Assembly (NCBI RefSeq): GCF_901764995.1
Contig: NZ_CABFKI010000003.1
Coordinates: 62,001-126,000, forward strand
Source of the DNA: Actinobacillus porcinus
GTDB taxonomy: Bacteria > Pseudomonadota > Gammaproteobacteria > Enterobacterales > Pasteurellaceae
Direction of reading: 5' to 3'
Length of the DNA stretch: 64,000 bases
Within the stretch, counting starts at the first letter, position 1; each line of letters starts with the position of its first letter. Below are positions 35,558-45,144 of this stretch, one piece after another. Position numbers and translations under genes: made by a program. The notes under the pieces were generated by a model. The model saw only the letters and a list, made by a program, of their open reading frames with translations, was not told where the DNA came from and did not search any database.

Positions 35558-36637
35558 CTAAAGCTGTGTATTTTTGGTGATAAACATGGAATCGCCATAA
35601 CTGAAAAAACGATAGCGATTTTCCACCGCACTTTTATAGGCATTCATGGTATGTGCATAGCCTGCAAAGGCTGAAACCAGCATAATCAAGGTGCTTTCAG
35701 GCAAGTGGAAATTGGTAATTAAGCAATCAATAACACGGAATTTTTTACCCGGGTAAATAAAAATTGCGGTGTCTGAGAAAAAAGGTTCGATAAGTTGCGC
35801 TGAGCCTTTTTCTTCCGCCGCCAACGCCGCACTTTCAATGGAACGCACCGATGTGGTTCCTACCGCAATCACGCGTTTGCCCGCCGCTTTTGTGGCTAAA
35901 ATGGCATCACAAACCTCTTGCGACACTTCCACATATTCTGCATGCATATGGTGATCTTCGATATTTTCTACGCGCACCGGCTGGAAAGTTCCTGCGCCAA
36001 CGTGCAAGGTAACAAAGGCGAAATTGACGCCTTTTGCGTTGAGTTTTGCCAATAATTCATCATCAAAGTGCAATCCTGCTGTAGGCGCGGCAACCGCCCC
36101 TGGGACTTTGTTATATACCGTTTGATAACGCTCTTGATCCGCGTCTTCATCAGGGCGATCAATATAAGGTGGCAACGGCATATGACCGATTTGTTGTAAT
36201 ACATCCAAAAGTGCGGTGGATTTATCCGCGATTTCAAGTTCAAATAAGGCATCTTGGCGACCCAGCATATTGACGCGCACGCCATTGCCTTCACCTAATT
36301 TATCTTCACCTAAAATCAACTCAGCACCGGCTTTAGGGGCTTTACTTGAACGAACATGGGCTAAAAAAGTGGTTTCACTCAAAACGCGCTCAACCAATAC
36401 TTCGATTTTTCCGCCCGAAGCTTTATGCCCAAACATTCGCGCCGGAATCACACGCGTATTGTTAAACACTAATAAATCGCCTTCTTGAATTAAATCAAGT
36501 ACATCGCTAAAAGTGCGGTGAAAAATTTCACCGTTTTCGCCGTTGAGTTGTAATAAGCGGCTGGCAGTGCGCTCGGGTTTAGGATAACGCGCAATTAATT
36601 CGTCAGGTAAATCAAAATGGAAATCGGATACTTTCAT
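35558..36637 (-). CDS. queA: S-adenosylmethionine:tRNA ribosyltransferase-isomerase QueA
   Basis: A 359-aa enzyme that builds epoxyqueuosine on preQ1-tRNA. Signature text: [14 protein letters not shown] at the start, [44 protein letters not shown] and [19 protein letters not shown]. Length equals the family's. Three uptake sequences lie inside. First gene of the queuosine/Sec run. Confidence 0.97.
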   Translation of the reverse strand: MKVSDFHFDLPDELIARYPKPERTASRLLQLNGENGEIFHRTFSDVLDLIQEGDLLVFNNTRVIPARMFGHKASGGKIEVLVERVLSETTFLAHVRSSKAPKAGAELILGEDKLGEGNGVRVNMLGRQDALFELEIADKSTALLDVLQQIGHMPLPPYIDRPDEDADQERYQTVYNKVPGAVAAPTAGLHFDDELLAKLNAKGVNFAFVTLHVGAGTFQPVRVENIEDHHMHAEYVEVSQEVCDAILATKAAGKRVIAVGTTSVRSIESAALAAEEKGSAQLIEPFFSDTAIFIYPGKKFRVIDCLITNFHLPESTLIMLVSAFAGYAHTMNAYKSAVENRYRFFSYGDSMFITKNTQL

Positions 36638-36764
36638 AATTTTAATGTCAAAAATTTTTGCCGTAGTCTATTTTGATTTTGCCTTGAGTACAAGTAAAAC
36701 CTTTATTTTTCGCCAATTTTTCGTTAGAATTTCGCGATTAATTTGAAGCTTAATGAAACGCAAA

Positions 36765-37208
36765 ATGTCAAAACAAGCCCAATTCTATGTTATTGAAAAT
36801 CTGTCATCGCAAGGCGAACTTTCCGCCGCTGAACAATTAGCCTGTGATTTATCTGCACAATTGTGGCGATCAGGAAAACGTATTTTGGTGGCTTGTGAAA
36901 CGGAAGAGCAAGCCTTGCGGTTAGACGAAGCATTATGGCAACGCGATGTGGATGAATTTGTTCCCCATAATTTATCTGGCGAAGTGACTAATTTTGCCAC
37001 GCCCATTGAAATCAGCTGGGTCGGTAAACGCAATGCGCAACGCCGTGATGTGTTGATTTCATTGCAACATAACGTCCCCGACTTTGCTCAAAGCTTTAAT
37101 CATATCATTGATTTTGTACCCAAGAACGAAACAGAAAAAGCCCAAGCGCGGGAACGTTATAAACAGTATCGTCAGTTGGGCTGGCAATTGAGTACGGAGC
37201 AGGTTTAG
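36765..37208 (+). CDS. holC: DNA polymerase III chi subunit
   Basis: A 147-aa protein with the chi fold: QAQFYVIENL, AEQLACDLSAQLWRSGKRIL and DFAQSFNHIIDFVPKNE. Chi links the clamp loader to SSB on the lagging strand. Two ATGs are possible (36753, 36765); I chose MSKQAQFY because conserved text begins at once, but the earlier one has GAAGC before it. In enterobacteria holC precedes valS. Here the Fic/zeta patch lies between them. Confidence 0.85.
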   Translation: MSKQAQFYVIENLSSQGELSAAEQLACDLSAQLWRSGKRILVACETEEQALRLDEALWQRDVDEFVPHNLSGEVTNFATPIEISWVGKRNAQRRDVLISLQHNVPDFAQSFNHIIDFVPKNETEKAQARERYKQYRQLGWQLSTEQV

Positions 37209-37276
37209 GGTGGATATGTTAGATATGGCAATTCTCAGAACCTTTAACCTTGTTCTTAACAGTATGATATTAAACA

Positions 37277-38035
37277 ATGAATAATAAACTAGACCAAATT
37301 GAACACTTAAAAAATCGGCTGACTCAATATCGTCCACTTTCCGCGGCTGAAGTGCAACGCTTGCGGGAAGAGTTTATTATTGAGAGTAGTTATAACTCTA
37401 ATGCGATTGAAGGAAATACAATCACATTGCGAGAAACAGTGCTGATTTTAAAAGAAGGCATTACCATTGCAGAAAAGCCGATTCGTGAACATTTGGATAT
37501 TATCGGTTTTAAAGACGCGTTTAATTATATTTATGAATTAGTGGTAAATAATGAGCCATTAACCGAACGCACGATTAAAGATATTCATTCTTTGGTATTA
37601 ATGAGCAATGCGGAAAATCGTGGTGTTTATCGCAAAATTCCTGTGCGTATCTTAGGGGCTGAAAATGAGCCGACCGCACCTTATTTAATTGCGGAAGAAA
37701 TGCAAAGGTTAATTGAAAAATATCAACAGAAACTAACCGCACTTCACCCGATTGAAGCTATTAGCTGGTTACATTTGGCGTTTGAGAGTATTCATCCTTT
37801 TATTGATGGTAACGGACGAACCGGGCGATTGCTGATTAACTTTGAATTGCTCAAACAAGGTTATTTGCCGATTGATATTAAATTTACAAACCGAGCAAAA
37901 TATTATCAATGTTTTGATGATTTTCATAAAAATCAGCAAAGTGCGGTGGCTTTAACGGAATTAATTGCGGATTATGAAATTCAAGAGTTAGAGCGGTATT
38001 TGAAAATTTTGGAGAAATACAATGACCAAAATTGA
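37277..38035 (+). CDS. Class II Fic-domain protein (AMPylase/toxin-like)
   Basis: A 252-aa protein. The Fic motif is complete: HPFIDGNGRTGR (~residues 174-185), so the active His and phosphate loop are present. An N-terminal inhibitory helix motif SNAIEGN (~residue 41, S/TxxxEG/N) is in the same chain, which defines class II, self-inhibited Fic proteins. These transfer AMP from ATP to target proteins; the target is unknown here. It overlaps the next small gene by 14 bases. Two uptake sequences occur inside (~37735, ~37937). Confidence 0.9.
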   Translation: MNNKLDQIEHLKNRLTQYRPLSAAEVQRLREEFIIESSYNSNAIEGNTITLRETVLILKEGITIAEKPIREHLDIIGFKDAFNYIYELVVNNEPLTERTIKDIHSLVLMSNAENRGVYRKIPVRILGAENEPTAPYLIAEEMQRLIEKYQQKLTALHPIEAISWLHLAFESIHPFIDGNGRTGRLLINFELLKQGYLPIDIKFTNRAKYYQCFDDFHKNQQSAVALTELIADYEIQELERYLKILEKYNDQN

Positions 38036-38195
38036 ACAAATTAGAGAACAACAACGCCAACTGCAAATTCAATTTAAGGCGTGGATGGACGATAAGAAAA
38101 AGCGTGAAGTGCTGACATTTATGCGACCAAATGGCAATATTGTTGAGCATTATCCTGATAACACAGAAAAAGTTATTAAATATGCAACAAAATAA
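38022..38195 (+). CDS. 57-aa helical protein linking Fic and zeta genes (putative antitoxin)
   Basis: ATG at 38022 follows GGAGAAATACA. The product reads MTKIEQIREQQRQLQIQFKA and then WMDDKKKREV...MRPNGNIVEHYP, ending EKVIKYATK. The N-terminal half is a coiled coil, the C-terminal half a short beta-like piece. It overlaps Fic by 14 bases and the zeta gene by 14 bases, so all three must be coupled in translation. Size and place suggest an antitoxin or adaptor; no family recognised. Confidence 0.65.
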   Translation: MTKIEQIREQQRQLQIQFKAWMDDKKKREVLTFMRPNGNIVEHYPDNTEKVIKYATK

Positions 38196-38781
38196 TTTAG
38201 CGATTTTCTACTGCGGTACAAACGGTGCTGGTAAAACGACTTTGCGTGGTTTTAATAAAGATACAGTACAAATCGTGATTGATTCTGACCATATTGCGAT
38301 GGAACTTAATCCTGAAAATCCACGTTTAGCTGATGTTGAAGCTGGTAGAAAAGCGATTGAATTATTTAAATTTGCAATTAAAAATCAAATTTCTTTTTCA
38401 ATGGAATCAACGCTTTCGGGTAAATCAATTTTAAATCGAATAAAGCAAGTCAAAGAAAAAGGCTTTACCGTTCGATTAAATTATATCGGTGTGAATGATC
38501 CCGATATCAATGTGAGACGTGTAAAAGCCCGAGTGAGAGCGGGTGGGCATTTTATTGATGAAACAACTATCCGTAACCGTTATGACATCAGTTTGCAAAA
38601 TTTAACGAAAATATTACCGCTTTGTGATGAAGTATTTATCTACGATAATTCAGGTGAAGCCCCAAATTTAATTTTTCATCTTAGTGAAAATGAATTAACA
38701 CAATGGGTTGATGAATTGCCGAAGTGGTGTGAAGAAGTCAAAACAACACTGGAAATTCCTAGCACGGCAAAGCCGTACTAG
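38182..38781 (+). CDS. Zeta-toxin-like P-loop kinase
   Basis: A 199-aa protein: Walker A CGTNGAGKTTLRGF (~residues 10-23), the VIDSDHIA acceptor-site Asp, SFSMESTLSG, and a basic lid ending RRVKARVRAGGHFIDE and TTIRNRYDISLQNL. Zeta toxins phosphorylate UDP-N-acetylglucosamine and so block wall synthesis; some relatives act on other substrates. The start at 38182 (MQQNNLAIFYC) is inside the end of the 57-aa gene. An upstream start would be read inside that gene. The stop lies within the first hairpin of the structured region. Confidence 0.85.
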   Translation: MQQNNLAIFYCGTNGAGKTTLRGFNKDTVQIVIDSDHIAMELNPENPRLADVEAGRKAIELFKFAIKNQISFSMESTLSGKSILNRIKQVKEKGFTVRLNYIGVNDPDINVRRVKARVRAGGHFIDETTIRNRYDISLQNLTKILPLCDEVFIYDNSGEAPNLIFHLSENELTQWVDELPKWCEEVKTTLEIPSTAKPY

Positions 38782-38888
38782 GTTACGCATAATTCAGCCC
38801 CACTGGGGCTGGGGATTAGAAAAAGAGCCACAGAGTGGCTCATTCAGCCGAAGGCTGATCGTAACCACGTACGGCTTGCTGTGCGTGG
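38758..38888 (+). ncRNA. Run of five hairpins after the zeta gene, three enclosed by an outer stem
   Basis: Hairpins: 38758-38782 (10 bp, one mismatch, loop AAA, across the zeta stop); 38795-38811 (CAGCCCC/GGGGCTG, loop ACT); 38825-38841 (GAGCCAC/GTGGCTC, loop AGA); 38845-38857 (CAGCC/GGCTG, loop GAA); 38865-38888 (CCACGTAC/GTGCGTGG). The first four loops are exactly 3 nt. GGTTACG (38781-38787) can pair with CGTAACC (38860-38866), closing the three middle hairpins into a four-way junction. No protein frame is seen. It could be a structured RNA, an RNA antitoxin, a processed 3' UTR or a recombination site. Confidence 0.5.
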
Positions 38889-38996
38889 ATTGCTTAATAA
38901 CTGGCTGCTTGTACAATGAAAAAGATAATTTCTATCTTTTATGGAGCTGAAAAGAAGCCTTACATTTAAGGCAAGTATTATCGGAGAAAAACTACA
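38889..38996 (+). other. Spacer with two more small hairpins
   Basis: AAAGATA/TATCTTT (about 38923-38940) and GCCTTA/TAAGGC (about 38957-38972) continue the run of hairpins up to the next gene. GGAGAAAAACTACA stands before ATG 38997. Confidence 0.4.
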
Positions 38997-39467
38997 ATGT
39001 TAAATTTTTTGGCCATTATATTTGCAATGGGAATAATCTATATTCCGTTTAGTGGTGATATAGAAGAACACTTATGTAAAAAATCAAAAGAAATTATTAA
39101 TAAATTTAATAAATTAAAAGATATTATTAATAAATTCAATAAATATAGATTGATACTTTTTACATATTTTGTGGTAGAGAGTGTACAGCAATATTTATTA
39201 TTTTATACTGAAATACATAATGTTTTCATTCAATATATATTTGTAATGCTTAGTTTAAGCATGTGGGCATATCTATTTTCTAAATTTAGAAAAATGAAAA
39301 TAGATGATAGAGTGCTTCTACTTATATTAGGTGCTTATCAAATTGCGATATATATTACAGCAGTATCACTTGAACAATTAAATATAGAAATTAAATTACT
39401 CTTTAATTTTATATATGTGGCAATGCCAACTTTTGTAATATTTGAATTATCTAAGCCTAAAAAGTAA
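38997..39467 (+). CDS. Small membrane protein of unknown function
   Basis: A 156-aa protein with an N-terminal TM, a charged stretch containing a near-repeat (EIINKFNKLKDIINKFNKYR) and three to four further TMs. It is very AT-rich compared with valS next to it. No family recognised. As the last gene of the Fic/zeta patch, it may be a membrane partner or a passenger. Confidence 0.5.
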   Translation: MLNFLAIIFAMGIIYIPFSGDIEEHLCKKSKEIINKFNKLKDIINKFNKYRLILFTYFVVESVQQYLLFYTEIHNVFIQYIFVMLSLSMWAYLFSKFRKMKIDDRVLLLILGAYQIAIYITAVSLEQLNIEIKLLFNFIYVAMPTFVIFELSKPKK

Positions 39468-39520
39468 ACATATTTAGACTTATAAGAATTTTAAAACAGC
39501 ACTTATTAGAGAAAAAATAA

Positions 39521-42385
39521 ATGACCCAAAAATTCGAAATGGCAGATCGTTTCGACTCGTCGGCAGTCGAACAAGCACTTTATAAACACTGGGAAGAACA
39601 AGGCTATTTTAAGCCGAATGAAAACCCGAATGTTCCAAGTTACTGTATCGCAATTCCACCGCCAAATGTGACGGGGAGTTTGCATATGGGACACGCTTTC
39701 CAGCAAACCTTAATGGATACTTTAATCCGTTTTAACCGTATGGAAGGCAATAACACCCTATGGCAAGCGGGGACTGACCACGCGGGGATTGCGACCCAAA
39801 TGGTGGTGGAACGCAAAATTGCGGCAGAAGAAGGCAAAACCCGTCATGATTACGGGCGTGAAGCCTTTATCAATAAAATCTGGGAGTGGAAAGCTTATTC
39901 AGGCGGTACAATCAGCCAGCAAATGCGTCGTTTAGGTAACTCAATCGACTGGGATCGTGAGCGTTTTACGATGGACGAAGGCTTGTCCAATGCGGTAAAA
40001 GAAGTGTTCGTGCGTTTACACGAAGAAGGCTTGATTTATCGTGGTAAACGCTTGGTAAACTGGGATCCGAAATTACACACAGCGATTTCCGATCTTGAAG
40101 TGGAAAACAAAGAGAGCAAAGGCTCGCTGTGGCATTTCCGTTATCCGTTAGCCAACGGTGCGAAAACGGCGGACGGTAAAGATTATTTGGTGGTGGCGAC
40201 CACTCGTCCTGAAACGATGTTAGGCGATACGGCAGTGGCGGTTCACCCTGAAGATGAGCGTTACCAGTCTTTGATCGGTAAAACCGTGATCCTACCGCTT
40301 GCGAACCGTGAAATCCCGATTATTGCGGACGATTATGTGGATCGTGAGTTCGGTACGGGCGTGGTAAAAATTACCCCTGCTCACGACTTCAACGACTACG
40401 AAGTGGGTAAACGCCATCAGTTGCCAATGGTAAACGTGATGACTTTGAATGCGGATATTCGTGCCGAAGCGGAAATTATCGGCTCAGACGGTAAACCTTT
40501 AACAAATTACACCGCACTTATTCCAGCGGATTATCAAGGTTTAGAGCGTTTTGCCGCTCGTAAGAAAATCGTGGCGGACTTTGAAGCTCTTGGCTTGTTA
40601 GACGAAATCAAACCACACGACTTAAAAGTGCCTTACGGCGACCGTGGTGGCGTGCCGATTGAGCCGATGCTGACCGACCAATGGTATGTGAGCGTGAAAC
40701 CGCTTGCGGAAGTCGCAACCAAAGCAGTGGAAGACGGCGAAATTCAATTCGTGCCGAAACAGTATGAAAACCTGTACTTCTCTTGGATGCGTGATATTCA
40801 AGACTGGTGTATTTCTCGCCAATTATGGTGGGGACACCGTATCCCTGCGTGGTACGATGCGGAAGGCAACGTTTATGTGGCACGTGATGAAGCGGAAGTA
40901 CGTACAAAATACAACTTACCGGCAGATTTAGCTTTAAAACAAGATGAAGACGTGTTGGATACTTGGTTCTCGTCAGGCTTATGGACATTCTCAACCTTGG
41001 GCTGGCCGGAGCAAACCAAAGAACTCAAAATGTACCACCCGACCGATGTGTTAATCACAGGCTTTGACATCATCTTCTTCTGGGTGGCTCGTATGATTAT
41101 GTTTACGATGCACTTCATCAAAGATGAAAACGGCAAACCGCAAGTGCCGTTCAAAACCGTGTATGTAACAGGCTTGATCCGTGATGAACAAGGGCAAAAA
41201 ATGTCGAAATCAAAAGGGAACGTGTTAGACCCGATTGATATGATTGACGGTATCAGCCTTGAAGACTTACTTGAAAAACGCACGGGCAATATGATGCAAC
41301 CGCAGTTGGCAGAAAAAATTGCCAAAGCGACCCGTAAAGAGTTCGAGAACGGTATCGCCCCACACGGCACGGACGCATTGCGTTTCACCTTGGCGGCACT
41401 AGCGAGCAACGGACGTGATATCAACTGGGATATGAAACGTTTGGAAGGCTACCGTAATTTCTGTAACAAATTATGGAATGCGAGTCGTTTCGTACTTACT
41501 AACGATAAATTAGATTTATCAATAGGTGAAGTGGAATACAGCTTGGCGGATCGTTGGATCGAATCCAACTTCAACCGTACCGTGGGTGAGTTCCGTGATG
41601 CCTTAAGCCAATACCGTTTCGACTTAGCGGCAAATACCATTTACGAGTTCACTTGGAACCAATTCTGTGACTGGTACTTGGAATTAACCAAACCAGTGTT
41701 TGCCAACGGCACAGACGCTCAAAAACGTGGTGCAAGTCAAACGCTCGTGCGTGTATTGGAAAAACTATTGCGTTTAGCTCACCCGATTATTCCGTTTATC
41801 ACGGAAGAAATTTGGCAGAAAGTGAAAGGCTTTGCAGGGATAGAAGGCGACACCATTATGTTACAACCTTTCCCGAAAGTGGAAGAAAGCCAAATTGACG
41901 AAGCGGCGGAAATGCAAATCAACTGGTTAAAAGAGTTGATTGTGGCAGTGCGTAATATTCGAGCAGAATGTAACATCGCCCCAAGCAAAGGCTTGGATTT
42001 CTTAGTGCGTAACCTGTCTGACGAACATTGCAAAATGTTAGCGGAAAACGACCGCTTATTAAAAGCAATGGCGAAGTTAGACAGCGTACAAGTGCTTGCC
42101 CAAGGCGAAGAAGCCCCGCTTTCGGTGGCGAAATTAGTTGGTAATGCGGAAGTATTAGTGCCAATGGCTGGCTTTATCAACAAAGATGCCGAGCTTGCCC
42201 GTTTGACTAAAGAGATCGAGAAACTTCAAGGCGAAGTGAAACGTATCGAAGGCAAACTCAGCAACGAAGCCTTTGTCGCAAAAGCACCTGAACAAGTTAT
42301 CGCTAAAGAGCGTGAAAAAATGCAAGAGTACCAAGACGGACTTGAGAAATTGCAAGCGCAGTATAAGGCGATTGAAAATCTGTAA
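39521..42385 (+). CDS. valS: Valyl-tRNA synthetase
   Basis: A 954-aa class Ia synthetase of standard length. HIGH-type motif [15 protein letters not shown] (~residues 43-57), editing-domain text [18 protein letters not shown] loop [14 protein letters not shown] (~residue 559), and the C-terminal coiled-coil arm ([19 protein letters not shown]) that binds the tRNA elbow. GC and codon use are markedly core-like, in contrast to the AT-rich genes just before. Confidence 0.97.
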   Translation: MTQKFEMADRFDSSAVEQALYKHWEEQGYFKPNENPNVPSYCIAIPPPNVTGSLHMGHAFQQTLMDTLIRFNRMEGNNTLWQAGTDHAGIATQMVVERKIAAEEGKTRHDYGREAFINKIWEWKAYSGGTISQQMRRLGNSIDWDRERFTMDEGLSNAVKEVFVRLHEEGLIYRGKRLVNWDPKLHTAISDLEVENKESKGSLWHFRYPLANGAKTADGKDYLVVATTRPETMLGDTAVAVHPEDERYQSLIGKTVILPLANREIPIIADDYVDREFGTGVVKITPAHDFNDYEVGKRHQLPMVNVMTLNADIRAEAEIIGSDGKPLTNYTALIPADYQGLERFAARKKIVADFEALGLLDEIKPHDLKVPYGDRGGVPIEPMLTDQWYVSVKPLAEVATKAVEDGEIQFVPKQYENLYFSWMRDIQDWCISRQLWWGHRIPAWYDAEGNVYVARDEAEVRTKYNLPADLALKQDEDVLDTWFSSGLWTFSTLGWPEQTKELKMYHPTDVLITGFDIIFFWVARMIMFTMHFIKDENGKPQVPFKTVYVTGLIRDEQGQKMSKSKGNVLDPIDMIDGISLEDLLEKRTGNMMQPQLAEKIAKATRKEFENGIAPHGTDALRFTLAALASNGRDINWDMKRLEGYRNFCNKLWNASRFVLTNDKLDLSIGEVEYSLADRWIESNFNRTVGEFRDALSQYRFDLAANTIYEFTWNQFCDWYLELTKPVFANGTDAQKRGASQTLVRVLEKLLRLAHPIIPFITEEIWQKVKGFAGIEGDTIMLQPFPKVEESQIDEAAEMQINWLKELIVAVRNIRAECNIAPSKGLDFLVRNLSDEHCKMLAENDRLLKAMAKLDSVQVLAQGEEAPLSVAKLVGNAEVLVPMAGFINKDAELARLTKEIEKLQGEVKRIEGKLSNEAFVAKAPEQVIAKEREKMQEYQDGLEKLQAQYKAIENL

Positions 42386-42397
42386 TAGATAGCGCAA

Positions 42398-42426
42398 AGG
42401 GCGGTCAAATTGACCGCACTTTTTAT
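42398..42426. terminator. valS/uvrB terminator containing an uptake sequence
   Basis: GCGGTCA / TGACCGC (42401-42407, 42411-42417) is followed by CACTTTTT. The uptake core ACCGCACTT (42413-42421) forms part of the stem, a common arrangement in Haemophilus. Confidence 0.8.
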
Positions 42427-42453
42427 GTCTAGAGATTGTCTTTAAATCTTTTA

Positions 42454-44487
42454 TCAACTTTCTAACATAAATTCCTGTCGTAACTGATGTAGCTGGTCGC
42501 GTACCGCGGCGGCTTTTTCAAATTCCAAATCTTGTGCAAATTTGTACATTTGCTGTTCCAATTTTTTAATTTCTTTTTGCAGATCTTTTGGATTGCGTGG
42601 AATCTGATATTTAGCCTGTGGTTCGGCAACTTTTCGGGCTTTGGCTTTGCTACGGTTATTTGTCGCGCCTTGACCAATATCCAACAATTCGCCCACTTTT
42701 TTATTGAGTGCTTGTGGAATAATGCCGTTGTCTTGGTTGTATTTCATTTGTTTTTCACGGCGGCGATTGGTCTCATCAATGGCTTTTTCCATCGAGTTAG
42801 TGATGCGATCTGCGTATAAAATGGCTTTACCGTGAAGATTTCGTGCTGCGCGTCCAATGGTTTGAATTAAGGATCGTTCTGAACGCAAGAAACCTTCTTT
42901 GTCTGCATCTAAAATGGCGACCAAGGACACTTCAGGAATATCTAAACCTTCTCGCAATAAGTTGATCCCCACTAATACATCAAATTCACCTAAACGTAAA
43001 TCACGAATAATTTCAACCCGTTCAACGGTATCAATATCGGAATGTAAATAACGAACGCGTACGCCGTGTTCTTCCAAATAATCCGTGAGATCTTCCGCCA
43101 TCCGTTTTGTTAATGTTGTCACCAAAACACGCTCATTTTTGTCCGCTCTTTGGCGTGCTTCGGAAAGTAAGTCATCCACTTGAATACTCACAGGGCGGAT
43201 TTCAATTTCAGGATCAAGTAAGCCTGTTGGGCGGACAACTTGATCAATAATTTCTGCCCCTGATTTTTCCAATTCGTAAGGACCGGGTGTAGCGGATACA
43301 TAAATGGTTTGCGGTGCTAAACGCTCAAATTCTTCAAATCGAAGCGGGCGGTTATCTAAGGCTGATGGCAAACGGAAACCATATTCCACTAAGGTCTCTT
43401 TGCGTGAACGGTCGCCGCGATACATGCCGCCAATTTGTGGAACGGTTACATGGCTTTCATCAATAATGAGCAAACCGTCTGATGGAATATAGTCAAATAG
43501 AGTGGGGGGCGGTTCGCCTTCGTTACGACCGGATAAATAGCGCGAGTAGTTTTCAATGCCTGAGCAATAACCCAGCTCATTCATCATTTCAATATCAAAT
43601 TGCGTGCGTTGGGTAATGCGCTGTTCTTCCAGCAATTTGTTTTCTTTTAGGAAGTATTCACGGCGTTGTGCCAATTCCGCTTTGATTTTTTCAATACTAT
43701 CTAAAATTCGTTCACGAGGGGTGACATAATGGGTTTTAGGATACACTGTGAAGCGCGGCACTGCGCCAAAATTGGTGCCTGTTAGTGGATCAAAAAGGCT
43801 CAATCGCTCAATTTCATCATCAAAAAGTTCAATTCGTACGGCTTGATCATCACTTTCTGCCGGGAAAATATCAATTACTTCGCCACGCACACGGAATGTC
43901 CCGCGCTGAAAAGCTTGGTCATTACGGGTATATTGCAACTCAGCCAGTTTGGATAAAATCTCACGCTGATTGACAATAGCACCGGTTTGCAGGTGTAACA
44001 TCATTTGTAAATAGCTGTCAGGATCGCCCAAACCGTAAATTGCCGAAACCGAAGCGACCACAATGGTATCGCGTCTTTCTAGGAAAGATTTGGTTGCAGA
44101 TAAGCGCATTTGCTCAATCTGATCATTGATGGATGCGTCTTTTTCAATGAAAGTATCACTGCTTGGCACATAGGCTTCAGGTTGATAATAATCATAATAA
44201 GACACAAAATATTCCACGGCATTTTCAGGGAAAAAGGCTTTCATTTCCGCGTAGAGCTGCGCAGCAAGGGTTTTGTTGGGTGCCAGTAACATGGCGGGGC
44301 GATTTAATTGCGCAATCACGTTGGCAATGGTGAACGTTTTCCCAGAACCTGTTACACCGAGTAAGGTTTGGTGTGCTAAGCCATCATTGAGATTTTCCGT
44401 TAATTTGCGAATCGCTTCGGGCTGATCGCCGGAAGGTTTAAAATCGGAATGAAGAATAAAGGGTTTAGTATTAATTTTATGAGACAT
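42454..44487 (-). CDS. uvrB: Excinuclease ABC subunit B
   Basis: A 677-aa damage-verification helicase of nucleotide excision repair. [18 protein letters not shown] (Walker A), the beta-hairpin region [60 protein letters not shown] and QTIGRAARN are all in place; the C-terminal UvrC-binding UVR motif is [15 protein letters not shown] choose [10 protein letters not shown] (44487), where homology begins, over the ATG at 44508. Confidence 0.97.
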   Translation of the reverse strand: MSHKINTKPFILHSDFKPSGDQPEAIRKLTENLNDGLAHQTLLGVTGSGKTFTIANVIAQLNRPAMLLAPNKTLAAQLYAEMKAFFPENAVEYFVSYYDYYQPEAYVPSSDTFIEKDASINDQIEQMRLSATKSFLERRDTIVVASVSAIYGLGDPDSYLQMMLHLQTGAIVNQREILSKLAELQYTRNDQAFQRGTFRVRGEVIDIFPAESDDQAVRIELFDDEIERLSLFDPLTGTNFGAVPRFTVYPKTHYVTPRERILDSIEKIKAELAQRREYFLKENKLLEEQRITQRTQFDIEMMNELGYCSGIENYSRYLSGRNEGEPPPTLFDYIPSDGLLIIDESHVTVPQIGGMYRGDRSRKETLVEYGFRLPSALDNRPLRFEEFERLAPQTIYVSATPGPYELEKSGAEIIDQVVRPTGLLDPEIEIRPVSIQVDDLLSEARQRADKNERVLVTTLTKRMAEDLTDYLEEHGVRVRYLHSDIDTVERVEIIRDLRLGEFDVLVGINLLREGLDIPEVSLVAILDADKEGFLRSERSLIQTIGRAARNLHGKAILYADRITNSMEKAIDETNRRREKQMKYNQDNGIIPQALNKKVGELLDIGQGATNNRSKAKARKVAEPQAKYQIPRNPKDLQKEIKKLEQQMYKFAQDLEFEKAAAVRDQLHQLRQEFMLES

Positions 44488-44508
44488 TTTTCGATACTGA
44501 TCATGCAT

Positions 44509-44830
44509 TAAGTGGCGTTATTTTATCATAGAATAAGGGCGCAAACTTGAAAAAAACGCGATAGAAAAATATAGGTTTTACACAGGGTTAGCGTTGTCAA
44601 GTTAAATAGATCACAAAAATTAAAAAAATTTCTTTAAATTTATTTGAAAAAATATAACTAATTGAAATGTAAAGAAATGTTATTTTGCAACCAATTAACC
44701 CTAGAGAGTGTGTAGATATAGATTTTATAAGGGATTAGCCTATCTTCACGGCATTAATTCACAGAGTTATCCACAGATTTTGTGGATAGAAAAGTGCGGT
44801 AAGAATTTTCTATTTTTTATTAATAAAGCC
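44509..44830. other. AT-rich spacer with two inverted DnaA boxes
   Basis: No gene is seen. A long A/T tract (about 44560-44700) is followed by TTATCCACA (44767-44775) and, five bases on, TGTGGATAG, a one-mismatch inverse box. An uptake sequence follows at ~44792. The pair could bind DnaA, but the cluster is far smaller than a typical oriC. Confidence 0.4.
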
Positions 44831-44859
44831 TTGACAAATATAGCTGATGACTTTAATAT
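44831..44859 (+). promoter_or_regulatory. tRNA-Asn promoter
   Basis: TTGACA (44831-44836), 17-base spacer, TAATAT (44854-44859), then CGCGTCC, a GC-rich discriminator typical of stringently controlled stable RNA genes. Confidence 0.8.
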
Positions 44860-44903
44860 TCGCGTCCTATTTAGCTATTGCGTGATAGCAATTTCCGAAC
44901 AAT

Positions 44904-44979
44904 TCCTCCTTAGTTCAGTCGGTAGAACGGTGGACTGTTAATCCATATGTCGCAGGTTCGAGTCCCGCAGGAGGAGCCA
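44904..44979 (+). tRNA. tRNA-Asn (GUU)
   Basis: A 76-base cloverleaf: acceptor TCCTCCT/AGGAGGA, anticodon loop CTGTTAA (GUU), T arm GGTTCGAGTCC and encoded CCA. Confidence 0.97.
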
Positions 44980-45043
44980 TTTTATCTTTTGGTAAACTTT
45001 TATTTGTCTCCTTTGATAAAAGTTTGTTTATGCCAAAAGTTTT

Positions 45044-45075
45044 AGCCCGATAGATTTTGATCGGGCTTTATTTTT
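45044..45075 (+). terminator. Terminator after tRNA-Asn
   Basis: AGCCCGAT / ATCGGGCT (8 bp) followed by TTATTTTTAT. A weaker AAACTTTTAT/ATAAAAGTTT hairpin lies upstream (about 44995-45025). Confidence 0.75.
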
Positions 45076-45144
45076 ATCTTTTATTTTGCTTTTCTTGATA
45101 ATTCGTTATACTGCGATCCACTTCTATTTTCATAAGGTCTTTTT

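Noticed and set aside
38758-38888. CRISPR array or integron attC site
   Set aside because: The stems differ in sequence and there are no equal repeats with spacers. The outer stem lacks the GTTRRRY / RYYYAAC core pair of attC sites.
38758-38888. Retron msr-msd
   Set aside because: No reverse transcriptase gene is near; the neighbours are a zeta-like kinase and a membrane protein.
40608-40994. Minus-strand open frames inside valS
   Set aside because: valS is a complete conserved gene; these frames have no ribosome site and no protein-like text, so they are shadows.
44509-44830. Chromosomal origin (oriC)
   Set aside because: Only two DnaA boxes and no mnmG, dnaA or GATC-rich cluster nearby; too small for a typical origin.
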